Assembly (NCBI RefSeq): GCF_002911665.1
Contig: NZ_MTBP01000002.1
Location: forward strand, 682,001 to 746,000
Origin: Actinomadura rubteroloni
GTDB lineage: Bacteria; Actinomycetota; Actinomycetes; Streptosporangiales; Streptosporangiaceae
DNA length: 64,000 bases
Direction of reading: 5' to 3'
The notes beneath the pieces are model-generated. The model had not been told where the DNA came from. It ran no database searches and was given only the letters and a program-made list of their open reading frames with translations. This document shows positions 52,920 through 61,828 of this stretch, piece by piece. Position 1 is the stretch's first letter. The number at the start of each line of letters is the position of its first letter. The position numbers and the translations under genes were made by a program.

Positions 52920-53633
52920 GTGGAACCGAAGGACATCGACGTCGTCCTGTTCGACGTCTTCGGCACGCTGACCGACTGGTGGACGAGCGTGGCCGGAGAG
53001 CTGACGGACGCCGGGGCCGCCGCCGGGGTCGAGGCCGACTGGCCCGCCGTCACGACCGCGTGGCGGCGGCACTACCGGCCCGCGATCCACCGGGCGCTCG
53101 CCGGGGACGTGTCCCTGCGCTCCACCGACGCCCTGCACCGGTTCACGCTGGACGCGGCGCTCGCCGACCACGGCGTGACCGGATTCGGCGACGCCGACCG
53201 CGCCGGGCTCGTCCGGGCCTGGCACCGGCTGCGCCCGTGGCCCGACGCGGCGCCGGGCCTGGAGCGGCTGCACGCGGGACGGCTCGTCACCGGCACGCTG
53301 TCCAACGGCGGCGTCGGCCTGCTCACGCGCCTGGCCAAGCGCGCCGGGCTGCGGTTCGACTGCGTGCTGTCGGCGGAGCTGGCCGGGACGTTCAAGCCCG
53401 ACCCGCGCGTCTACCGCCGGGCCGCCGAACTCCTGGACGTCGAGCCGCGCCGGATCCTGCTGACGGCCTGCCACCCCGACGACCTCGAAGCCGCGGCCGG
53501 GACCGGCTTCCGCACCGCCTACCTCCCGCGTCCGCACGAGTGGGGGCCGGACGCGCGGCCCGTCGACCCGCCCGCAGGCGTCGACCTCATCGTGTCCGAC
53601 GTCCTGGCGCTCGCCCGCGCCCTGGCCGACTGA
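52920..53633 (+). CDS. Haloacid dehalogenase type II-like HAD hydrolase
   Basis: This is a 237-residue HAD enzyme. Motif I FDVFGTLTDW has the nucleophile Asp and matches type II haloacid dehalogenases. Motif II is the Ser/Asn of TGTLSNGG, motif III the Lys of GTFKPDPRVY, and motif IV the acidic pair in CHPDDLEAAAGTG. The cap domain occupies about residues 20-95. Family members dehalogenate 2-haloacids or dephosphorylate small acids. The location 10 bp after glcF suggests a role beside glycolate metabolism: haloacetate dehalogenation yields glycolate, and phosphoglycolate hydrolysis does too. That link is inference. Start is GTG 52920. Confidence 0.88.
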   Translation: MEPKDIDVVLFDVFGTLTDWWTSVAGELTDAGAAAGVEADWPAVTTAWRRHYRPAIHRALAGDVSLRSTDALHRFTLDAALADHGVTGFGDADRAGLVRAWHRLRPWPDAAPGLERLHAGRLVTGTLSNGGVGLLTRLAKRAGLRFDCVLSAELAGTFKPDPRVYRRAAELLDVEPRRILLTACHPDDLEAAAGTGFRTAYLPRPHEWGPDARPVDPPAGVDLIVSDVLALARALAD

Positions 53634-53768
53634 CCGGCGCTTTCATCCTTGGGCGTGGAGAATCGCCGCCGTATTTATCACTTAACAGCACTTCACCCGC
53701 CGATCCGGACTTCCGGTATCGTGTCCAGCCCTGTTCCGGACGCCAGTTGAGGGAGCACGGGAACCACC

Positions 53769-54503
53769 ATGCCCACGCCGACCACCCCGCCCGGTCCCCG
53801 CAGTTCCCACCGCCGCCGCAAGCAGGGCGGCGGCGCCGGACGCCTCGGCCTCGCCGGCGCGGTCACCGGCGTCGTCGGCATCGCGGCGGTCGCGGGCGTG
53901 ATCGTCTGGCTGCGGCCGGGCGCCGACGCGGGCCCGGCGACGTCCCCGCCCCCGTCGCTCGCCGGGCAGGGTTCGGGACCCGGCGGCCTCCCGGCGGCCC
54001 GCAAGCCCGCCACCGGCCCGGCGCAGACCTTCAACACCCCCGAGGGGTACGGCTACGCGCTCGGCGCGGCGCGGGCCAGCGTCACCGCGACGCCCCCGAA
54101 GACCGCCGAGAAGGCCGCGCGGGGCTCGCGGTACGCCTACGCCGACTACGTGCTCACGAACACGCAGCGCCGTCCCGTCCTGCTGGACTACCCCGCCGAC
54201 CTGTTCCTGCCGCGCTCGCAGGTGGACGCGCACTACCGCTCCCGGTGCATGCCGCAGCCGGGCATCCCCACGTCGATGTGCACGCTGCCGAACCACAGCG
54301 CGGTCATCGCGCGCCTCGGCGGCGCGGCGGCCCCGCAGGCCGAGGACGGGGACACGATGATCCCCGCCGGGGCCTCCTACCTCGTCCGGATCGCGACCGA
54401 CCTGCCCGTCCGCCCCGGCCTGCGCCCGGACGAGATCAGGCTGTACGTCTGGAACGCCCGCTACACCAGCGACCGCAAGGGCGTCCCGCTCGACTTCCCC
54501 TAG
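53769..54503 (+). CDS. Hypothetical membrane-anchored protein
   Basis: This 244-residue protein has a basic cytoplasmic head (SSHRRRKQGGG), one transmembrane helix (LAGAVTGVVGIAAVAGVIVWL, about 28-48) and a Pro/Gly-rich linker. An extracytoplasmic domain of about 160 residues follows, probably beta-rich, with YAYADYVLTNTQRRPVLLDYPADLFLP and EIRLYVWNARYTSDRKG. Two cysteines (SRCMPQPG and SMCTLPN) could form a disulfide outside the cell. No catalytic motif is recognised. It stands alone, with 135 bp upstream of it and a 4-bp convergent overlap with the peptide importer operon. Confidence 0.7.
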   Translation: MPTPTTPPGPRSSHRRRKQGGGAGRLGLAGAVTGVVGIAAVAGVIVWLRPGADAGPATSPPPSLAGQGSGPGGLPAARKPATGPAQTFNTPEGYGYALGAARASVTATPPKTAEKAARGSRYAYADYVLTNTQRRPVLLDYPADLFLPRSQVDAHYRSRCMPQPGIPTSMCTLPNHSAVIARLGGAAAPQAEDGDTMIPAGASYLVRIATDLPVRPGLRPDEIRLYVWNARYTSDRKGVPLDFP

Positions 54504-56155
54504 GGACGCGTGAAGCCGATGTCCTCGTAGGCGGGCTCGGAGAAGCCGTTCGCGCCGAGGTTGGCCAGGCCGCGCCGCACCGCGACGATCTGCGGGCGCC
54601 GGTAGAGCGGCAGGACCGTCGCGTCGCGCCACAGCAGCCGGTCGGCCCGGTCGAGGAAGGCGCGGGCGCGGCGGGGGTCGCCCGCCGACGCCGCCGCGCG
54701 GTCCATCGCCCGGTCGATCGCGGCGGTGCCGTGCCGGGCGTAGTTCCGGAGCACGCCGTCGCCGGACGGACGCGCGAACGCCGCGCGCATCGCCGACGCG
54801 GGGAACGGCGTCCCGAGCCAGGTGAACGGGACGACGTCGAACGCGCCCGGCGCCACGTACCGGTCGAACAGGTCGTCCGCCGGGACGATCCGGACGTCGA
54901 CCCGGATCCCGACGTTCCCTAGCATCGCCCGCGTCAGCTCGGCCTCCGGCTCGGCGCCGGGCACGCCCGCCGGGAGGACGAACCGCAGCGCGAGCGTCCG
55001 TCCGGCGCGCGTCCGGTAGCGGCCGTGGCGGCGCCAGCCGGCCGCGTCCAGCAGCCGGCGCGCGGCGGCCGGGTCGTGCGGCGGCGCGTTGTCGCGGTAG
55101 CCGGGCAGGCCGGGCATGAGGAAGTGGTTCCCGAGCGGTTGGACAGGCCAGTCGAGGTCGGCGAGGTCGGCCCGCGCGAGCGCGGCGCGGTCCAGCGCGG
55201 CGAACACCGCGCGCCGCACCCGCACGTCGGCCAGCGCCGGACGGGCGGCGTTCAGCGTCAGGTGCCGCCAGTCCGGCCCGGCCGCGCGCCGCACCGCCGC
55301 GCCCGGCACCGACGCGACGCGCCGCAGCGCCGCCGCGTCCGTCCCGACGTCGAGCAGGTCGATCTCGCCGCCGGCGAACGCGCCGGGCAGCGCGGCGGCG
55401 TCCAGCGCGCGGAACACGATCCGGTCGAGGCGGGCGGGCCGGCCCCACCAGGCGGGGTCGCGGACGAGCGCGACGGTCTGCCGCGTCCGGTCGATCCGCG
55501 CGACGCGGAACGGCCCGGCGGTGACGGGGAACCGGTTCGTCCAGGCCCGGTCGAACGCGTCGGGCGTCGCCGTCCGCGACGCCGGGTAGAGCGGGCTGAA
55601 CAGGCCGCGCCAGTCGGCGTACGGACGCGCGAACACGACCCGCACCTCGCCGGGCGCCGGCCCCGCCTCGACCCGCGCGATCCGCCGGTACCCGGTGACC
55701 GTCGCGGCGCGGAAGCGCGGGTCGGCGCCCGACAGCGCGCGGGCCTGCGCGGCGAAGTCGGCGACGCCGAGCCTGCGGCCGTCCGACCAGCGGGCCGCCG
55801 GATTCAGCCGGTACGTCACGACCTGCCGGGGACGCAGCCGCGTCACCCGCGCCGACAGCAGGTATTCCGGCACCGGATGCGCGACGGCGCGGGCGTCCGA
55901 GCGCATCAGCACCGGCAGGACGGCCCGGACCACCGTGGCGACCGCGCTCCGGTGCCCGTCGGCGTGGTTCACGTTCCACTGGACGGGGAACTCCGGCAGC
56001 GGCCAGCGCAGCGTCCCGCCCGTCCGGACCTCGGCGCGCGGGGCCGGGTTGACGTCGGCCGGCGGCGGGACGGGCGGCGGCCCGGCGGCCTCCCCGCAGC
56101 CGCCGGGCGGGGCGACCAGCAGCGGAGCGACGGCCAGGAGGGTCCGGGCCCTCAC
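54500..56155 (-). CDS. Peptide/nickel-type solute-binding protein
   Basis: This 551-residue family 5 solute-binding protein belongs to the importer operon. The N-terminus (VRARTLLAVAPLLVAPPGGCGEA) is a short signal with a Cys, but PGGC is a poor lipobox, so lipid attachment is doubtful. Family 5 features include LRPRQVVTYRLNPAARWSDGRRLGVADFAAQ near residue 110 and RRAVFAALDRAALARADL, then the closing AIDRAMDRAAA and VLPLYRRPQIVAVRRGL segments. It is the last gene of the operon instead of the first. Start at GTG 56155 overlaps the ATPase stop by 4 bp. Confidence 0.88.
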   Translation of the reverse strand: MRARTLLAVAPLLVAPPGGCGEAAGPPPVPPPADVNPAPRAEVRTGGTLRWPLPEFPVQWNVNHADGHRSAVATVVRAVLPVLMRSDARAVAHPVPEYLLSARVTRLRPRQVVTYRLNPAARWSDGRRLGVADFAAQARALSGADPRFRAATVTGYRRIARVEAGPAPGEVRVVFARPYADWRGLFSPLYPASRTATPDAFDRAWTNRFPVTAGPFRVARIDRTRQTVALVRDPAWWGRPARLDRIVFRALDAAALPGAFAGGEIDLLDVGTDAAALRRVASVPGAAVRRAAGPDWRHLTLNAARPALADVRVRRAVFAALDRAALARADLADLDWPVQPLGNHFLMPGLPGYRDNAPPHDPAAARRLLDAAGWRRHGRYRTRAGRTLALRFVLPAGVPGAEPEAELTRAMLGNVGIRVDVRIVPADDLFDRYVAPGAFDVVPFTWLGTPFPASAMRAAFARPSGDGVLRNYARHGTAAIDRAMDRAAASAGDPRRARAFLDRADRLLWRDATVLPLYRRPQIVAVRRGLANLGANGFSEPAYEDIGFTRP

Positions 56156-58149
56156 CGGGGCACGCGGTGGCAGGCCGCGTCCTGGTCGGCCCCGGGGACG
56201 GGCACGGCCTGCGGTTCGTCGTGCTCGCAGCGGTGCCGCGTCTCGGCGTCCAGCGCCGCGAACGCCGGGCAGCGCGGACGGAACCGGCAGCCCGCGACGG
56301 GCGCGGACGGGTCCGGCGGATCGCCGCGCAGCGTCCGGCGCCGCGCGTCCCGCCCGGACGGGTCGGGCACCGGGACCGCGTCCAGCAGCGCCCGCGTGTA
56401 CGGGTGCGCCGGGGACCCGTACACCGCGCCGACCGCGCCCTGCTCGACGATCCGCCCGTTGTACATGACCGCCACGCGGTCGGCCATGCGGCGCACGACC
56501 GCGAGGTCGTGCGACACGAACACGTACGCGAGGCCGAGCCGGGCCTGGAGGTCCTGGAGCAGGTCCATGATCTGGGCCTGGACGGACACGTCGAGCGACG
56601 CGACCGGCTCGTCCAGCAGCACCAGCCGGGGTTCCAGCGCGAGCGCGCGGGCGATGGCGACGCGCTGCCGCTGGCCCGACGACAGCGCGCCCGGATACCG
56701 GTCGGCGAGCGCGGGCTCCAGCCCGACGAGGTCCAGCAGCTCGGCGACGCGTCCGGGCACGGCGGCCCGCGCGACGCGGTGGGTGCGCAGCGGTTGCGCC
56801 AGGATCGCGCGGACCCGCATCCGAGGGTCCAGCGAGGACAGCGGGTCCTGGAACACGACCTGGAGGTCGCGGCGCAGCGCGCGGCGGCACGACGCCGTCA
56901 GCGCCGCCGTGTCGCGGCCGAGGACGGTGATCCGGCCGTGCTGCGGACGGTCCAGCCGCAGGATCTCCATGAGCACGGTCGTCTTGCCGCAGCCGGACTC
57001 GCCGACGAGCCCCAGCGTCTCGCCCGCGCCGACCTCCAGCGTGACGCCGTCCACCGCCCGGACGGGCCGTCCGCACGGCCGGGTCCGGCGCGGCGGGAAG
57101 TGCCGGACGAGCCCCGTCACGCGCAGCACCGCCGGGCGCCGGTCGCGCGGCGGGCGCGGCGGCGCGGACGGCGCGGGCGGGAACACGCGGGCCGGGTCGA
57201 GCGTCGCGGCCGGGTCCGCGCAGGCCACGCGGTGCCCGATGCCGACGAGCACCGGCTCGGGCGTCGCCGCGTCGCACGCCGGGCCGCCGACCGGGCAGCG
57301 GGGCCGGAACGCGCACGGCGCGGGCGGTCCCCCGGCGGGCGGCGGGGCGCCGGGGATCGGCGCGGGCCGGGCGGCGCCGTCCAGGCGCGGCAGCGACCCG
57401 AGCAGCCCGATCGTGTACGGCATCCGCGGGCGCCGGTACACGTCGCGGACGGGCCCGGACTCGGCCTCCCGTCCCGCGTACAGCACGACGACGCGGTCGG
57501 CGACCTCGGCGACGACGCCGAGGTCGTGGGTGATGAGGACGATCGCGGCGCCGGTGGCGTCCCGCGCGACGCGCAGCACGTCGAGGATCTGGGCCTGGAC
57601 GGTCACGTCGAGCGCGGTCGTGGGCTCGTCCGCGACGATCGCGACCGGGTCGTTGGCGACGGCCATCGCGATCATCACGCGCTGCCGCATCCCGCCGGAG
57701 AGCTCGTGCGGGTGGGCGCGGGCGGTGCGCGGGGCGTCCGGGATCCCGACGAGGTCGAGCAGTTCGGCGGCGCGGGTGCGGGCGGCGCGGCGGGTCGCGC
57801 CCGCGTGCAGCCGGATCGTCTCGGCGATCTGGTCGCCGACCGGATGCGCGGGGGTGAGCGCCGACAGCGGGTTCTGGAACACCATCGCGAGGTCGCGGCC
57901 CCGCACCCGCGCGAGCTCGGCGTCGGACCGGCCGAGCAGTTCCGCGCCGCGCAGCCGCACCGACCCCCGCACCCGCGCGCCCGGCGGCAGCAGGCCGAGG
58001 ACGGCGAGCGCGAGCGCCGACTTGCCCGACCCGGACTCGCCGACCACGCCGACGATCTCGCCCCCGGCCACGCTCAGGTCCAGCCCCCGGACGGCGTGGC
58101 GGTCCGGCGGGTAGGTGACGTGCAGGTCCCGGACGTCGAGGACGCTCAC
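56152..58149 (-). CDS. Fused dipeptide-type ABC ATPase (two nucleotide-binding domains)
   Basis: This 665-residue protein joins DppD- and DppF-type ATPases in one chain. The first domain has Walker A VVGESGSGKSALALAVLGL near residue 40, signature LSGGMRQRVMIAMA and Walker B VADEPTTALD. The second has Walker A LVGESGCGKTTVLMEIL near 375, signature LSSGQRQRVAIARAL and Walker B LLDEPVASLD. Each half ends in the oligopeptide-type C-terminal extension with a four-cysteine cluster (CAFRPRCPVGGPACD and CRFRPRCPAFAA). It starts at GTG 58149. Fusion fixes the 1:1 stoichiometry of the two ATPase halves. Confidence 0.94.
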   Translation of the reverse strand: MSVLDVRDLHVTYPPDRHAVRGLDLSVAGGEIVGVVGESGSGKSALALAVLGLLPPGARVRGSVRLRGAELLGRSDAELARVRGRDLAMVFQNPLSALTPAHPVGDQIAETIRLHAGATRRAARTRAAELLDLVGIPDAPRTARAHPHELSGGMRQRVMIAMAVANDPVAIVADEPTTALDVTVQAQILDVLRVARDATGAAIVLITHDLGVVAEVADRVVVLYAGREAESGPVRDVYRRPRMPYTIGLLGSLPRLDGAARPAPIPGAPPPAGGPPAPCAFRPRCPVGGPACDAATPEPVLVGIGHRVACADPAATLDPARVFPPAPSAPPRPPRDRRPAVLRVTGLVRHFPPRRTRPCGRPVRAVDGVTLEVGAGETLGLVGESGCGKTTVLMEILRLDRPQHGRITVLGRDTAALTASCRRALRRDLQVVFQDPLSSLDPRMRVRAILAQPLRTHRVARAAVPGRVAELLDLVGLEPALADRYPGALSSGQRQRVAIARALALEPRLVLLDEPVASLDVSVQAQIMDLLQDLQARLGLAYVFVSHDLAVVRRMADRVAVMYNGRIVEQGAVGAVYGSPAHPYTRALLDAVPVPDPSGRDARRRTLRGDPPDPSAPVAGCRFRPRCPAFAALDAETRHRCEHDEPQAVPVPGADQDAACHRVPR

Positions 58150-58970
58150 CGGCACCTCGCGGTCGCCGGGTCGAGGGCGTCGCGCAGGCCGTCGCCGAGC
58201 AGGTTGACGGCGAGGACGATCAGCACGAGCGGCCCGGCCGCCGCCGCGAACAGCCACGGGTAGCCGGGCGCGGCGGCGCGGGCGTCGGCGAGGAGCGTGC
58301 CGAGCGACACCCGCGGCGGCTGCGCGCCGAACCCGAGGTAGGCCAGGCCGCTCTCGGTGACGATCGCGAGGCTGACGTTCAGCGCGGCGTCCACGATCAG
58401 CAGCGACGCCAGGTGCGGCAGGATGTGCCGCACGACGACCCGGACCGGCCCGACGCCGAGGTACCGCGCGGCGCGCACGTAGTCGCGCCGGTTCAGTGAG
58501 AGCGTCATCGCCCGCACCATCCGCGCGGTGATCATCCACAGGAACGCGGCGATGAGCGGCACCAGCCCCGGCCCGCCGCCGAGCGACGGCGACAGCGCCG
58601 CGACGGCCAGGAACGACGGCAGGACGAGCAGCAGGTCGGCGCCGAACATGAGCAGCCGGTCCGCCCAGCCGCCGAGCACCCCGGCGGTCATCCCGACGAC
58701 GGCGGCGAACCCGGTGGACAGCACGGCGACGAGCAGCCCGACGAGCAGCGACGTCCGCACGCCCTGCAACGTGAGCGCGAGGACGTCGCGTCCGCTCTGC
58801 GTGGTGCCGAGCCAGTGCGCGGCCGACGGCGGCGCGCGGAACGCCGAGTAGTCGATGCGCTCGCCGTCCCACGGCGCGACGAGCGGGCCGAGGAACGCGG
58901 CGAGGAACAGCGCGGACAGCAGCACGGCCCCGGCCGTCGTGCGGCGGTTGCCCGGCAGGCGGCGGGTCAC
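58146..58970 (-). CDS. Peptide-type ABC permease (DppC-like)
   Basis: This 274-residue inner-membrane subunit has about six helices. The first lies near RTTAGAVLLSALFLAAFLGPLVAPW. The DppC signature HWLGTTQSGRDVLALTLQGVRTSLLVGLL is present near residue 50, and the EAA-like loop reads YVRAARYLGVGPVRVVVRHILPHLAS near 170. It starts at GTG 58970, overlapping the dppB-like stop by 4 bp, and its own stop overlaps the ATPase start in the same way. It forms the translocation path with the DppB-like subunit. Confidence 0.93.
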   Translation of the reverse strand: MTRRLPGNRRTTAGAVLLSALFLAAFLGPLVAPWDGERIDYSAFRAPPSAAHWLGTTQSGRDVLALTLQGVRTSLLVGLLVAVLSTGFAAVVGMTAGVLGGWADRLLMFGADLLLVLPSFLAVAALSPSLGGGPGLVPLIAAFLWMITARMVRAMTLSLNRRDYVRAARYLGVGPVRVVVRHILPHLASLLIVDAALNVSLAIVTESGLAYLGFGAQPPRVSLGTLLADARAAAPGYPWLFAAAAGPLVLIVLAVNLLGDGLRDALDPATARCR

Positions 58971-59923
58971 GGCGCCGGCGTCCGGACCCGGGGGTCGAGC
59001 ACGCAGCGCACCGCGTCGGACGCCAGGCCCGCGAGCACCACCGCGACGGCCGCGACGCAGTTGGCGGCGGCGACGACGTTGACGTCCCCGCGCACGATCG
59101 CCGTGACGACCCACTCGCCGAGGCCGTGCCACCCGAAGACCCGCTCGGTGAACACGCCCGTGAGCAGCGCGAGGCCCGCCGTGTAGGCGAAGTAGGTCGT
59201 CATCGGGACGAGCGCGGCGCGCAGGCCGTGGCGCAGCAGCGCGTCCCGGCGGCGCAGCCCCTTGGCGCGGGCGGTGCGGACGTGGTCGGCGTCGAGGACG
59301 TCCAGCGTCATCCCGCGCTGGTAGCGGCAGTACACCGCGAGCTGGGAGAGGGCGACGACCGCGGTGGGCAGCGCGAGGTGGCGCAGGCCGTCGGCGGTGC
59401 GGCCGAGGGCGCCGAACGTCCCGCCGGGCTCCCCGGCCCACGCGACGACCCGGACGCCCGTGGCCTCGTCCAGTTCCGTCGCGGCGAGCTGCGCGAGCAC
59501 GGCCAGGACGAACACGGGCACGGCGAGCAGCAGGAACGTCCCGGCGGTGATGAGCCGGTCGGGCGCGGCGTCCCGGCGGGCCGCCGCGTACACCCCGAGC
59601 AGGACGCCGCCCGCGCAGCCGAGGACGGTCCCGGCGAGCAGCAGCCGCGCGCTGACCCACAGGCGCCGCCACAGCTCGCCCGCGACGGGCTCGCCGTCCA
59701 GCGTGCGCCCGAAGTCGCCGTGCAGCACGCCGGTCGCCCACGCGCGGTAGCGCCCGACGAGCGGCTCGTCGGCGCCCCGGTACGTCCCGGCGGACGCGGC
59801 GGGCGGCGGCGCGGACCGCTCGCACGGGTGCAGCGCCGCCGCCGCGAGCAGGTAGGCGAAACTCACGGCCACGAGCGCCAGCACCGTGTGCCCCGCGAGC
59901 CGGCGCAGCAGAAAGCTCCCCAT
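58967..59923 (-). CDS. Peptide-type ABC permease (DppB-like)
   Basis: This 318-residue first gene of the operon has the DppB layout: an N-terminal helix (RRLAGHTVLALVAVSFAYLLAAAA), an external loop, then five helices. The EAA loop is seen as VRTARAKGLRRRDALLRHGLRAAL near residue 230. LLTGVFTERVFGWHGLGEWVVTAIVRGD is typical of the family. The external loop between helix 1 and helix 2 is shorter than usual. The ATG at 59923 is directly preceded by GGGAGGG. A palindrome around a candidate -10 lies upstream. Confidence 0.92.
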   Translation of the reverse strand: MGSFLLRRLAGHTVLALVAVSFAYLLAAAALHPCERSAPPPAASAGTYRGADEPLVGRYRAWATGVLHGDFGRTLDGEPVAGELWRRLWVSARLLLAGTVLGCAGGVLLGVYAAARRDAAPDRLITAGTFLLLAVPVFVLAVLAQLAATELDEATGVRVVAWAGEPGGTFGALGRTADGLRHLALPTAVVALSQLAVYCRYQRGMTLDVLDADHVRTARAKGLRRRDALLRHGLRAALVPMTTYFAYTAGLALLTGVFTERVFGWHGLGEWVVTAIVRGDVNVVAAANCVAAVAVVLAGLASDAVRCVLDPRVRTPAP

Positions 59924-59944
59924 CCCTCCCCTTCACCCACAGGA

Positions 59945-59963
59945 CGGTAACGAAATGCTACCG
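59945..59963. promoter_or_regulatory. Palindrome at the peptide importer promoter
   Basis: CGGTA-N9-TACCG is a perfect 5-bp inverted repeat containing TAGCAT, a possible minus-strand -10 (59960-59955) for the importer operon. It may be an operator; the regulator is unknown. Confidence 0.4.
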
Positions 59964-60036
59964 CCTGGTCACGGAATGATGGGGTGGATCGCTGGACTGC
60001 GTAAAGACCGTCCCGTCCCGCCGTGCGCTGTGCCCG

Positions 60037-60996
60037 TCAGGCCGCGTGGACGGGCTCGTGCTCGGCGGCGCGGGCGCGGACGGCACCGGCGGCGAGCAGG
60101 AGCAGGCCCGCGACCGCCCAGCCCGCGAGGATCGCGAGCGGACGGCCCGCGCCGCTGCCGTCGAAGAACGCCGCCGAGCGGATCAGCGTGACGGCCGCGC
60201 CGGGCGGCAGCCACTGGCCGATCGCGCCCCACGGCTCGGGCAGCAGCTCGGGCGCCGACGCCGCGCCCGACAGCGGGTTGCCGAGCAGCAGGAACGTCAG
60301 CGCGCCCGCGCCGAGCCCGGCCTGCCCGAACGACGCCAGGCCCGTGACGGTACCCGCGACGGCGGCGACAGCGAGGGCGGTGCACGCCGCGACGGGCGCG
60401 TACGGGCCGGACAGCACGCCGAGCCAGCCCTGCGCGAGCGCGGTCGAGGCGAGCCCGCCGGCGACGGCGAACACCGCGACTCCGGCGGCGCGCCACGCGG
60501 CGGACCGCAGCGCGTACGTGAACAGGACCGACGCCCCGATGCCCGACATGATGAGCGGCAGGACGAGCGCGCCGAACCCCGCGCCGCGCGGATCGCTCGC
60601 CGGGAGCGGCGCGAGGTCCTCGACGCGCGCGGACGCCCCCGCCTGGGCGGGCTGGGCGATCTGCTCGAGCTGCTGCGCGACGACGGGCGAGGCGCCGGAC
60701 GCCACGAGCACCCGCACGCCGGACGGCCCGGCGAGGAGCGCGCCGTAGGCGTCGCGGCCGGTGACCGCGGCGCGGGCGGCGGCCTCGTCCCGGACGGTCG
60801 TGACGTCGAACGCGCCGGGCCGCTCGCGCTCCAGCCGCTGCGCGACGGCGGCGGCGCCCGGCCCGGCGGCGACGATCGGGACGTCGCGCGGGGCGGTGCG
60901 GGCGGCGGGCCAGGCGAACGCGACCACCATGACGATCTGCAGGACGGCGCCGAGGAGGCCGACGCCGACGGCCCGGAGGGCCGGGGAGGACTGCAT
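60037..60996 (-). CDS. DUF3533/YhgE-like membrane protein
   Basis: This 319-residue protein has one N-terminal helix (AVGVGLLGAVLQIVMVVAFAW), an extracytoplasmic domain of about 130 residues and five or six helices in the C-terminal half (VLPLIMSGIGASVLFTYAL onward). This is the topology of DUF3533/Pip-like permease relatives of ABC-2 membrane proteins. GALTFLLLGNPLSG and WLPPGAAVTLIRSAAFFDG are typical of the family. ATG 60996 is chosen because GGAAG precedes it at five bases; the upstream TTG is rejected. It is divergent from the TetR gene, whose operator is likely in the shared spacer, so it is the probable TetR target. Confidence 0.8.
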   Translation of the reverse strand: MQSSPALRAVGVGLLGAVLQIVMVVAFAWPAARTAPRDVPIVAAGPGAAAVAQRLERERPGAFDVTTVRDEAAARAAVTGRDAYGALLAGPSGVRVLVASGASPVVAQQLEQIAQPAQAGASARVEDLAPLPASDPRGAGFGALVLPLIMSGIGASVLFTYALRSAAWRAAGVAVFAVAGGLASTALAQGWLGVLSGPYAPVAACTALAVAAVAGTVTGLASFGQAGLGAGALTFLLLGNPLSGAASAPELLPEPWGAIGQWLPPGAAVTLIRSAAFFDGSGAGRPLAILAGWAVAGLLLLAAGAVRARAAEHEPVHAA

Positions 60997-61016
60997 GATC
61001 ACTTCCAAATAAAAGC

Positions 61017-61089
61017 GAACGTTCCTTCTCTTTACTGTCCCCAGCGTGGCACCGGGCGGTTCGGCTTGTCAAGAAACGGACGCTCGTTC
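61017..61089. promoter_or_regulatory. TetR-type operator region
   Basis: GAACGTTC (61017-61024), a perfect palindrome, and GGACG-CT-CGTTC (61078-61089), a near palindrome, lie at the two ends of the spacer between the DUF3533 gene and the TetR gene. Both share the GAACG half-site, so one repressor could close both promoters. Confidence 0.45.
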
Positions 61090-61101
61090 TACATTCCGCT
61101 C

Positions 61102-61713
61102 ATGCCCAAGGTCAGCGCCGCGCACCGCGAACGCCGCCGGCGCCAGATCCTGGACGCCGCGCTGGCCTGCTTCCTGCGCAAGGGCCTGCACGAGACGTCG
61201 ATGCAGGACATCTTCGGCGAGTCCGGCCTGTCCGCCGGGGCGGTCTACCGCTACTTCCCGAGCAAAGATGAACTAATCAAGGCGATCACCGCCGAGACCA
61301 GCGCCGCGATGAACGCCACGTTCGTCCCGCTCATCACGCAGGACCCGCCCGCCCCGCTCCCCGCGGTCATCGCCGCCATCGGGCCGCGCATCGCCGAGCT
61401 GGCGCGCGAGGGCGGGCCGCTGCGCCTCGCCCCGCAGGCGTGGGCGCTCGTGCTGTCGGAACCCGGGCTCGGCGACCACGCCCGCGAGACGATGGCGATG
61501 CTCCGCGACCTGTGGATCGCCTACGCGGCGCGGCTGGCCGAGACCGGCGCGCTGCCGCCCGGCACCGACCACGTCGCGGTCGGCAAGACGATGTTCGCGC
61601 TGATGCACGGATTCCTGCTCCAGACCGTCGTCCTCGGCGACATCACGCCGGACGAACTGGCGACGGGCGTGGGCGCGCTGCCGCGTCCCGACCTTCGCGC
61701 CGCACGCGGCTGA
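61102..61713 (+). CDS. TetR/AcrR-family transcriptional regulator
   Basis: This 203-residue repressor has the TetR N-terminal helix-turn-helix (residues 10-56): RRRQILDAALACFLRKGLHETSMQDIFGESGLSAGAVYRYFPSKDELI. A helical ligand-binding domain follows (PLPAVIAAIGPRIAELAREGGPL, MLRDLWIAYAARLAETGAL). The spacing and the YRYFPSKDEL ending are classical. ATG 61102 was chosen as the only start that keeps the HTH intact. It is divergent from the DUF3533 membrane protein gene, an arrangement typical of repressors of export or envelope genes. The inducer is unknown. Confidence 0.93.
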   Translation: MPKVSAAHRERRRRQILDAALACFLRKGLHETSMQDIFGESGLSAGAVYRYFPSKDELIKAITAETSAAMNATFVPLITQDPPAPLPAVIAAIGPRIAELAREGGPLRLAPQAWALVLSEPGLGDHARETMAMLRDLWIAYAARLAETGALPPGTDHVAVGKTMFALMHGFLLQTVVLGDITPDELATGVGALPRPDLRAARG

Positions 61714-61828
61714 CCCCGTCCCGCACGCCACACCACGCTGTCCTGTCCAAGGGCGGACGCCCGTGGCGACCATGGCACCCGCCCGCAAGCTTTACGATTC
61801 ATTTACTTTTTTCTTTCGGGGAGCGCGC

